Made by a program: the position numbers and the translations under genes. 64,000 nucleotides of DNA from Bradysia coprophila (taxonomy: Eukaryota > Arthropoda > Insecta > Diptera > Sciaridae). Location of the stretch: positions 7,580,504 to 7,644,503 of the forward strand of contig NW_023503501.1 in NCBI RefSeq assembly GCF_014529535.1, in the 5' to 3' direction. Below the pieces are notes generated by a model, which saw nothing but the letters and a program-made list of their open reading frames with translations, was not told the origin of the DNA and made no database searches. Positions 10,801-21,400 of the stretch are shown here, piece by piece (position 1 is the first letter of the stretch; every line of letters begins with the position of its first letter).

Positions 10801-13337
10801 GGCGAGGTAGCAGGAAACATTTCGGAAAAAGTTGGAGCCTTTCTGCTGGAGAAGAGCTTTTCAGCCGACACGGCTGGTAGACGTTTGTCTGTGGGTGTTG
10901 ACGGTTCATCCTGATTTATCTTAGGAGAATCTAATGAAAATTCTCGAGCGTCTCCGGTGTGCCCTAATGGATCTGCACTGAAAGATTCATTCGCATTGGA
11001 TTGATCAATTTTTTGAGTTTGATTCGGCTGTGAATCGGCAAAGTTGTCCTTCCGTTCCATTACAACGGTTTGATTGTTAATTGTGTTTGTCGAAACAAAT
11101 GTCGCATCCTGAAGACCAGTACGAGGTGGAGTACACATTGCGGGGCTCTCCTTCGCTTCCATTTTATCGTAGAATTCTGATGAGGTCGGCTCCATTATAA
11201 TGGTTTCATTGTAAGCTGTATTGGACGAAACGAATGTCGTATCTTGACGGCCAGTGTAGGGTATAGTACATGTTTCATTCAAATTGCCGCGTTTCTCTCC
11301 GTATTGGAGCATATTTTCGTTTGGTTCAGCTGCGTTGATTTCTTTCGTTAGAGAAGATTCGGTAGCAGAAGCAGATTCGACTACATGTGTCGTTTCCAGT
11401 AACTGTTTCGGGTCAACGCCAGAATTCGAGTGAATTGCAGCATCCGTTTCAGTGTTATTGGTGGAATGAACATCGGTTGGTGTTGTGACACGCACGAGGT
11501 TTTTATTTACGGCTGCTGTAAATGATAACGAAACAGACAAAATGAAAAATTGGAAGAAAATTCGAAAATCTGAAGTGCGAAATTTAGACAAAATTGTTCA
11601 TAAGATACTCGGTCTATTTTTGCATGCTAATTACCTTTGTCACTACCAACTGCGAGACAATTGTTGGTGATGATAACTGTTTGGTCAGCCAATGAAGAAT
11701 CTTTCGGCGATTTAATTGTCTGTAAAATTAAAACAAAAATCAATGTTGTAGGAACATAACTTTGCAAGGGAAGTGGATCGGTCGTAAATAACATAAAAAC
11801 TCCGCCACCCAAGGTCATTGATCATCAAACATTTCAACTTAAAAAAATAGCATCCAAAACGAGAGCAAAACATTCAACGACATCGACGATCTTGGGCCAG
11901 ATGCCAACAAAATGTTGCCTATAAAATCATACGAATCGTTGGACGCACAATTTTCCGAAATTTTATTGATCAATATACCTCGGTAACGGTTTCATTACTG
12001 TGACTGTTACAGTCACAAACACTTTTCGGTCGTTTAATTATCTTCGACAAAAAATAATCCATGCTGAATGCAGTGCAGTGAAAATCGAATCACACACAAA
12101 ACAGTCAATCAAACAATTTATCTAGCGACCGAACATTTTGTTTGAGGAAGTCAATTGGATCCGGTGTGTATATAAAACTAAAAGAAAATCATGATCGAAC
12201 AGAGATCGTGTGAAAAAGAAATGAATTGTAGCGCGTCGTGTGTATTCAGCGCTACTCGGTCTTATACACGAGAAAAGGGGAGGCTAAAAATAAATTATAT
12301 TTACAAAGCAACAAAAACGGTGATGATGCTGACGGTATAATTATCAAGAAAAATGAATTCAAATGCCAGCTAAAGTACCCTACACAAATTTACTGTTTTA
12401 GTGCAAAGTTTGCACAGCAAACACAATTTGCGTCCAGAGTTTTTTTTCTACAAATTCGATCCCACATTTTTATGTCGATGAAATTGCTATTACAATTGAA
12501 TGGGGGGAGTAGCTCATACTGTTGCTAATTAATGGCACGAGTTCAATGATCTGGATAACATTTTATTTGTTGTTTTGATAGGCTTACTTCAATCGAGAAG
12601 ACATTTGCGACGCAAATTACATTAATCACAAAATTTAACTAAGTTGATGGTCAGATTCGCTGAAAAAGTCTTTCACATACGTAAATACAAGTCAACTAAT
12701 CAGATCAGATCGGCTTAAAAAATTCACTCGTCACAGTTACTATTCACTCACGGAAAAACATTGCTAATGATTGAACACACAGAGACTGTGTCACTGGCTG
12801 ATTAATATCTTACCAACAAAAATCAATTTTTGCTATTAACTGGGAGGTTAAAAACTGCACACAAAATGCAACCAACATTGACGTTTTCTTTGAATGTTTC
12901 CCAGTTATTCGAATCTATTTACAGCGAACGATGTGCCCGAAGTGTAAATTGCATTTGAATATGAACTAAACCGTACATTTCGAATCGTGTTGCATTGCGT
13001 ACGTTTTTAGACTGCGTTTTAAAATATAAGACTCGTGATCACAAATAACATCACTCCAACACTTCAAACCGCGAATGAAACTTAACATGTTTTATAGTAG
13101 AGTGGGGTGTGAACCGAATGCATGATTTCTGTAAGATTTCTTCTTGTATGATAATGGGAAGATTTTTGATTGAAGTGCGAAAATAAATTGATAATTTTGC
13201 AAACTGAAAGGCATAAGACTGGAGCATGTACTGTTTTTAGTACTCACCCCCTCAATGTTGTTTAATTCTTTCAGGACATTTCTTTCAATTGGTCGTCCTG
13301 ATAGATTCACTGGAACAGCACTTTCAACGTTTTCCAT
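7852..13337 (-). CDS. tacc: TACC-domain protein, short copy (705 aa)
   Basis: TACC proteins sit at centrosomes and spindle microtubules, where they recruit XMAP215/Msps-type polymerases under Aurora A control. Minus-strand exons join in frame: 13337-13248 (ATG), 11719-11635, 11512-10544, 9593-9293, 9215-9144, 9075-8971, 8889-8728, 8668-8519 and 8035-7852 (stop). The last four encode the conserved C-terminal coiled coil, about residues 506-705, with ENIRKKMEEYEATQEIL at its start and ELVKICDELI near its end. The central exon is acidic and low in complexity. The acceptor near 11512 is a NAGNAG site, so one residue may vary. An alternative first exon lies at 12062-11979. Every exon phase matches the plus-strand gene at 15470, and the exons at 8971, 8728 and 8519 are identical in length to their partners there. 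I see no disabling change. Confidence 0.9.
11979..12062 (-). CDS. tacc: Alternative first coding exon of minus-strand TACC
   Basis: The exon encodes 28 residues beginning MDYFLSKIIKRPKSVC and ends in phase 0 at a GT donor, so it can replace the 13337 exon ahead of the 11719 exon. Its partner in the other TACC copy, at 18082-18177, begins MEYFLSKIMKRPKSVC. Preservation in both copies argues that it is real and that the gene uses two promoters. Confidence 0.75.
12119..12298 (-). promoter_or_regulatory. Conserved upstream block of the downstream TACC promoter (minus copy)
   Basis: This block lies just upstream of the alternative first exon. It reads as the reverse complement of 17836-18025 with few changes, for example AACAGAGATCGTGTGAAAAA, CAGCGCTACTCGGTC and GGGGAGGCTAAAAATAAATTA. 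It is non-coding, so its conservation beside the matching exon suggests a core promoter and 5' UTR. Confidence 0.6.
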
Positions 13338-15469
13338 TTTTCGTCTATTGAATTTAAAGTCAAACAAAAAATTGGCTATTATAACACAATATTGACTGTA
13401 ATGATATGAGCTGTGCTCCACAAAAAAACAAAACGTAACGCGTGACCAATTTTAATTGAAAACAAATTATTTTCTTCAAAATTTTCCGTTGTCGAATTTT
13501 GACAAATCAACTTTTTTAAATTCGTTTATTAAAGTGGTTATGTTTCATGTAGAACATTTTTTGTTACCACACGTACGCAATGACTTACCAGATTAGTTTT
13601 GGAGAGTTTTGAAAGCCGAACTCGCCGAACTGCCGCATAATTTTGAAGCCGTTTGTCTTGTTATTGTTTACAATTAGTTGCAATATTCACATAGATTTAT
13701 TTGGTGAACAACCAGAGCTATGCTTGCTTATTTCTGGTTACTATTGATACGCCAAAGTAATTTGATTCACAAACTAATATCGGAAAGAAATAATAATGAG
13801 TTTGATCCGTGAATGGATCAGTTCGAGGTGTCAGTATCGACGACTTTCTGAAGAAACGGCGATACTCATGTCGTCGAATTTTTAGGGGAAATTTGGTGTG
13901 TTGGTTAACTACAAAAGTACACAGACAGCTTCCAGTCTCTCATTTTTGATGTGAAAAACATCTGAAACACTGAAGGCAATGTAAAGCCTAATCAAAGCAT
14001 TATTATTATATGTTCAAATGCTTTGATCACGAGTCTTAAATGAAAAAAAGAATTGAAGTGCATGTCAAGGTTGAGAGGCTGAGACCTGCAGTGTGTCTTG
14101 GAACACTTTATCGATAACTTCTGCACACATAAAAGTTTCACTTTTAATTTTTCAGTGTGAAATGCAGGGGGTTTACGATTTTTTCGAGGTCGTAAAGGAA
14201 GGCAGCTAAACTGCATTTCAGCACTAAATTTCAACTGATAGTCTACAACTTTTCATGTAAGAGCGGAAACCGAAAACCCCATAAAATTTGTTCAAAACCA
14301 CAGTTGAACCCACGGTCCCGACACATGAAAAACAATTTTATCTCCAATGTTTTCAGGTAGAGACAGTTAGCTAAAAAAAATTCTTTGCAAATACAAGTAA
14401 TTTCATTTCATTTATTTCATCTTAAAAAAAGTTCTGTTTTACATGACCTGCGTAACTCTAGTTTGCACTAAACAAAAGTCGCTAATGAAAATCCGTTGTA
14501 TGAGGTTTGATCACATCTCCACATACAAACCATTTAAGTATGGTTTCCACACCACAAAAAGAACTCAGTGAGAGAGCCGTGATAGAGCGAGCAATTAAAC
14601 AAAGCAAAAATAGAAAAAATTCAATTTTGTCTCTATCACGGAAGTGTGTATTTACGAATAAATTTTTCCACTGTCTCCACAACACGTTGCCGGTTATTGT
14701 GACTTGTCAACTTCAGGCACACCGGAAAGTGCTAAAGGAGTCGAGGAATACCTCCAAATAAATTTCTAAAAATCAAAAATTTGACTTTTGATTTTTAGAA
14801 ATTTATTTGGAGGTATTCCTTGACTCCCTTAGCACTTTCCGGCGTGCCTAAAGTGCCTGCTCGAGCATTATCCATTACGTGTTAAAAGAACGTATGCTTT
14901 ATCGATAAGACAAAACGTTTGAGATCAAATGGTTGCTGGATGCGCCAATTTCAAATTTAAAATTGTCTGCAAGTGAAGTTTCGTTGGATGCATGTTGGAA
15001 CTCGATAGATTCCGATGAAAATTAAATGATAAGTGAGTTAGTCAGAGGGGGTGAAATAAGCGAGATCGCTATTTTTTCCGATCCATACAAATTATGATAT
15101 TAGACCATACCTTTTGTATAGTTTCATTGATTATTATAGTGCGAAGAAATAAAAAAAAAGAAAAATTTACATTTTGCGTATCTTCAAATCTATGCGGCTC
15201 TGTAAAGACGTCTACACGCTTACTCTCCAAATTTCTCTACACTGCATACACACACACTAAAGCAATATATGAGACCAAGTCACCTATGTTGAATTTTTGA
15301 ATGTTAAGATTATGTCAATGTTGAACAACGGCAAATTTTGAGGAAAATATTTTCAATTAAACTGTTCACGCGTACGTTTTGTTGTTTTGTGGAGCTCAGC
15401 TCATAACGTTGTATTCAATATCGTAACAAATCAGCTATCTGTGAAACTTATTTTGAAGCAACGGTAAAT
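13338..15469. promoter_or_regulatory. Divergent intergenic region between the two TACC genes
   Basis: This 2.1-kb spacer separates the two divergent TACC start codons. Its outer edges are inverted copies of each other: 13338-13445 on the minus strand and 15361-15469 on the plus strand share ACGTTTTGTT and TTTTGTGGAGC followed by CAGCTCATA. They are therefore likely the duplicated upstream promoters. The middle holds a perfect-looking hairpin at 14714-14850 and a smaller inverted pair CCGTGATAGAG/CTCTATCACGG at 14577-14641. I see no gene in it. Confidence 0.6.
14714..14850. repeat. Long hairpin between the TACC genes
   Basis: Two arms of about 65 bp are nearly perfect reverse complements with a loop of only a few bases. 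The arms carry AAGTGCTAAAGGAGTC, AGGAATACCTCCAAATAAAT and TTTCTAAAAATCAAA. The lack of decay indicates a young foldback element or a functional cruciform near the symmetry centre of the inverted duplication. Confidence 0.75.
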
Positions 15470-18400
15470 ATGGAAAACATTGAAAGTCCCGCAAGGCCCA
15501 CTTCAATGAATCTATTAACACGGCCGATCGAAAGAAATGTCCTAAGAGAATTGAACAGTATTGAGGTAAGTAATTGATGTTTTGTCTGCATGTTTATCTA
15601 AAAGCAGTTCGAAAGGATTTCCTTCCAAATTTTCCATAAATTGTGCATTTGCTCTCGATGACCTTGTCGGTAGTCGGTAATCTTTTGCTAATGACAAACC
15701 CCTCGATAACCGTTACTCATTAAATATCTTCTAACTTCTTTTAGTTAAAGCCTCGCAATTCATTTTGTAAGCATACATTTTGCCATATAAATAGTTTGTT
15801 GCAAGCATTTATTCGTCGTCGATTACAAAAAATCACTACTCTTTTCTGGGCTGCCCTTTGGTTTTGCTAACAATGGATCAATTCAATTCAAGTTACGGTT
15901 TTTTCTCTCCAAATTTGGATAATGAAAGTTTCACTGTGAATGAGAAACGATCGAATAAACGTTCAACATCACTAAAATTTCCGTTGCATTCAGTCGCAAA
16001 TTGTGTCATATAATTGACCCTTGATTGTATTATGCGAGTACGGAGTACTGGTTATTTAGTGCTATAATAACGGGTGTTTCGTTTTCTATATATTCGTTGC
16101 CCTTTCAGCTAAAATTTTTATTTGCTCTGGGCCACTTCGTTTTCATTTTCTCTTCATCCAAAAGTAATCCCTTTCAAAAATTCCTGTTAGTTCGGTGGGG
16201 GCACCCTACATTCTAGAACAAAAATTTATCTTACTCAACACATTCAGTTCACCTTCTGAGTGTTGGAGTGATGTTGTGATTTCGAGTGCATGTCAAGTGC
16301 CTGGCCTGTCTGCGATGTGGTGGGTACTCAATTTAATTTAATTAAATTTCAGTACACTAAAGTGACTGAAGTGAGCTGTAAATAGATTTTTAAGGTAAAT
16401 CGGAAACATTCTGTTTGTGCCGGTCGATTGTGATGTATAGTTTGTGACGGGATGTTTAATAGAGTTGCCACATTTTCTTCTTCGTAACATTTTAAACGCT
16501 TTGTGTGTGCTTATTTGTATGCTAGCGGTAGCAATTTATGCGGTAAGTAAATAACAAATCGCAAGATATTTTGGTGGTTGATTGGACTTTGGGTTCTGCC
16601 AATCAACGTGTGATTTAGCCAATCAAAGTTTATTCTCGTAGACATATACTCAAGCAACAATCTAATGTATCAAATAATTATTGCTTTAGATCGGTGTGAA
16701 GGGTGTACATATACAAATTAATCACTAGGCAACATAGTTTTTCCCAAAAATGGTCCAATAGTGCGTTGGATATGCATCGGTCAGATAGATGCTAATATGA
16801 CGACTACCAGTCGTCGTATTAGCATCTCTTTCAGAGAGACTCTCTGGTCTCAGTGTTTTGAGTACGATACACGCATCTGTTGCTGCGACGTCTGTAGTTG
16901 CAACTGTTGCAGCTGTTTCACACAAAAAAAAGTAATGCGAACGTAACAGTTTTGGGCGTAGTTAGATATCGGAGTGCCGTGAGTTTGATTAACCGCTCCA
17001 TAGGTCTCCACCTATCTACCTATCGTTAGTACAATTTGTGTCTTCCTTCGATCTTGTTCTAACGGTGGTACTGGTTATTTGAGCTCACAGCACCCTTGAT
17101 ACCTGCTGAACCAATAATTATCCCGTTCCCAATAGTTTCTACAATTTTTTTGTGTGTTTCGTACTCAAGGCACCGACCTATCCTACTAACACTCAAAAGT
17201 GTCAAATGCCTAATATAGTAGTACAATCAGTTTAGTCAAGTCATCTTCCCGTTGATTAGAAGAATTCGAGTGCTTCGAATGCTTGAGTCATTCTGCGCAT
17301 CTGGTGTAAGAAAAACATGATTAAAGATGACTAAGTTACTCGATCAATTTTGGCGATGCGTTCGGGGTTGAGAATACACAATCTGCTGTGCAGTATACGT
17401 TAGTCGCTGATGAAAGGAAGTGTGACTTCTTGTCAGTTTTATTTTTTTATTTTCACGCGAACGAAACTGTGTCATATGGGGAATCGGGTAAGTTCGTCAA
17501 GTGCGACAATAACGAAAAATCAGCCAATATATTGGGGCATGACAAGTTCATTGAACTGATTGTTATTCTAACGGACAACACTGTTAAATTAACAACTTTC
17601 ACAGATCAATTGTAAATATAAGATAAAAACGTTGAAATCGACGTAAACGCCCCCAGATCCAAATTGAAGAACAAGAACAATAAATCACTAATGGATACTG
17701 ACTTGATACCAATATTTGAATTTATTTTTTTCCCTAATTAATTGTATTCTCGTAGCATCGTTGTTGTTGTCGTTTCCTTCAACGCTTCAGATTTAAAATA
17801 ATATTTTCATTTTCATTGCTTTGTTGCTTTGAAAATAATTTATTTTTAGCCTCCCCTTCTCTCATACAATAATTAGTGTTCGTATGACCGAGTAGCGCTG
17901 AACACATACGACGCGTACAATTCATTTTTTTCACACGATCTCTGTTCGATCATGATTTTCTTTCAGTTATACGCGGTACACACCGGATCCAATTGACTTC
18001 CTCAAACAAAATGTTCGGTCGCTAGAATTCACCTTTGATGGGATTGATTTGTTTGTGATTTGATTTACATTACATCCCAATATGGAGTATTTTTTGTCGA
18101 AGATAATGAAACGACCGAAAAGTGTTTGTGATAACAAGACAGATTGTAATAGTCATAGTCATGACACCATTGCAGAGGTATTTTATTCAATTAAATTTAA
18201 CCCAATTCCGAACAATTGCGCGTCCAACGATGATTTTATAGTCACAATTTAATTGGCATCTGGCCCGAGATCGCCGTTGACGTTGAATGTTGTTTTTCTC
18301 TCGTTTCGGATTTTGATTTTTTTGTTGTAAATGTGAAAATGTTTGCTGAACGACCTTGGGTTGTTGAGATCAATTTTTCATTTTATTTGCGACCGCAAAT

Positions 18401-21400
18401 TTAGATCCTTGCGAATCTTTGCTCTTTGACTATATTGATTTTTGTTTTGGCTTTGCAGGCAACTAAATCGCCGAAAGAGACTTCATTGGCTGATATAACA
18501 GAAACACATGCCAAAGATGATCAGGCGCCAGTTATCCAAACCAACAATCGCCTCTCAGATGGGAGTGACAAGGGTGAGTAGCAAATAAGAGTCAAATGTA
18601 TTTAAATCGAGCAAATAACGTCTCCATTCACCACATTCAAGTTCTGATATTTTTTCAGTTTTCAATTCAATTTCCTTTTCTGCTTTTCGTTTTTTTAAAT
18701 TCTTTTTCATTTGTAGCTCCATTAAATAAGAATCTGTTGCGCGTCTCTACACCAACCGAAACCGCATCCGTATCCGATGATGAAGAGTTTGTTGATTGTA
18801 ACACAACATTCAATTCGTCGGTCATCAATAGCACTTTCGAGGCAGCTGCAATTCTTTCGGATGGAAATTTTGGAAACCCCGAACAGCGTGTCCCATCTCC
18901 GAATGAATCGGAAGGTCCAGGTATTTCTAATAAGAAGCTGAACTTGGGATTCATTGAAACCAAGATGTCTGGTGTTGATGATTTGGATCAAGATAAATCA
19001 ACGGTGGATACCCTGAACTCAGAGGATGGCGAATGTGGGTCGAAGGACTCGAAGGACTCCACAATCTCGTCATCGTTTATTGAGAACTCTCAAATTATTG
19101 ATAACGACCATCATAACAAATCGATTGGAGAAATTTCAAGTGATCCAAATGCTAACAGCTCTACAGAAGGCGCTACGGTTCCAATGATAACAATAGAGGG
19201 TGTTTTAGCATCACAAACTACAATCGACGAAGTGGCAGCAGTCGTACCAGAAATCGAATCAGCGTCCATAATTGAATCAGCGCTTGTTATAGAATCGAAT
19301 CCAGTAATGAATGTGGAGTCAAAGCCTATAATTGAAACTGAACCTGCAGTTGAATCAACGACCGTGATTTCAGCAATCGAGTCGGTGGCACCCATGGAAT
19401 TGGAACTCGCCGATCGACCTTTAATCGAATCAGATTCATTAACGAATATTACCGTGGAGTCCGTAGTTGAAACGATGTCTGCAGTCGAGTCTACGATTGA
19501 ATCAGCTGATGTAATTAACTCGAATCCAGCAATCAATGAGGAGCCAAAACCTATGATTGAAACTGAACCAGTAATTGAAACAAAGCCCGTGATTTCAGCT
19601 AGCGAGTTGGAGTCACCCGTGGAAACAGAACTCGCCGACCGACCTGCACTCGAATCAGATTCATTAACGAATATTACCGTGGAGTCCGTAGTTGAAACGA
19701 TGTCTGCAGTCGAGTCAACGATTGAATCAGCTGCTGTAATTGAATCGAGTCCAGCAATCAATGAGGAGTCAAAACCTATAATTGAAACTAAACCTGTACT
19801 TGAATCAACGCTTGCAATTGAATCAACAACCGCGGTATCAGTAATTGAGTCGGTGCCAACCATGGAATCAGAACTGGCCCACCGACCTGTTAATGAATCA
19901 GATTCATTAACGAATATTAACGTGGACTCCGTAATTGAAACGATGACTGTAGTCGAGTCTACGATTGAATCAGCTGTTGTAATTGAATCGAATCCAGTAA
20001 TCAACGAGGAGCCAACGGCCGTGATTTCAGATATCGCGTCGGAATCACCCATGGAATCAGAACTCGCTGACCGACTTGTTGTCGAATCAGATTCATTAAC
20101 GAATATTACCGTGGAGTCCGTAATTGAAACGATGGCTGCAGTCGAATCTACGGTTGAATCAGCTGTTGTAACTGAATCAAATCCAGTAAGCAACGAGGAG
20201 CCAAAGCATTTGATTGAAACTGAACCCGTACTTGAATCAACGCTTGAAATTGAATCTACACCAGTCATTTCAGCAATCGAGTCGGTGGCGCCCATGGAGT
20301 CGGATCTCGCCGACCGATCTGCAGTTGAATCAGGAACAACAGTCAATGTGGACGTGGAGCCAGTAATCGAAACGGTTCCTGAAATTGAGTCTACGATTCT
20401 CCATCCATCTGAACCTATTGAAGATGTAATACAATCAGCGGTTGTAATTGCATCGAATACAGAAATCAATGCCGAATCCCCAATCGAATCAGACACAGCA
20501 ATCAAAACGGAGCTATCAATTGAAACGAAGTCAGCAAATGAACTGGAGCCATCAAGAGAATCGGAAAATGTGGGTGCATTGGCTATTTCAATATTACAGC
20601 CAACGCCTATAATCGAATCAGAGACCGCTATCGAAACGGAGTCAACAAACGAATTGGACCCTTCAATTGAATCAGCAGTAATCAGTCAATCAGAACCAAC
20701 TCAATCTGAAGTTACCAACAGATCAGCACTTGCAAGTGATCCAGAAGCTCTGACTCTAGAAGCTACAATTGAATCGCAGCCACTTACGGAGTTGGAACCC
20801 GTTGCAAAATGTGAATTGACGCAGGTCAACAATGCTTTAAATGTAACATGCAATTTAGATGGAACTTCAGTTTGTCAGCCGGAGCCAACATTTGATGCTA
20901 ACAACGACGAAATCACTCAAAACGTTCGAATTGAGACGAGTTCATCAAATCGTGAACCTGAATTCGAAACCACCGTCGCAACAGAATCAGAAACGATCGA
21001 CGACGCGAAAGTGACTCAAGCTAACAAGATCAGTGAATTTAAAGCCAATCAGTCATTCAGTGTAGATTCCTTGGATCAAGATACGGAACCTCAAGACTGT
21101 TCGTTAGATTCACTTGAAATGAAGGTAGATAATCCATCAATTTCGGCAATTTGCAGCGATATAACTGAACGTTTTCAACGACTCAACACTTTCGATTTAC
21201 CGAACGCCGTTGGTGCTAATTTCGATCATCCAGGAGCAGAGAACTTAAACGCATCCATTTCCACGCTATCTCGCAAAGACACATTTTCGGTTTCATCGCC
21301 ACAAAACGAAAGCATTCCGTCGATTTCTCGTCAAGACACGTATTCGCTTCTTTTGCCGCAGAATGAAAGCATCACTTCACCGCCTTCTACGTTGTCTGGT

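Noticed and set aside
18596..18716. Met codon at 18596 as the start of the long TACC protein
   Set aside because: The reading before 18717 is intron with a polypyrimidine tract and TAG acceptor. The conserved upstream exons at 18459 and 15470 give the true N-terminus.
19111..20505. 464-codon minus-strand open frame, Ser/Asp/Thr-rich
   Set aside because: It is the antisense reading of the in-frame minisatellite in TACC exon 3. Repeat composition keeps the opposite strand open, and it has no splice or start context.
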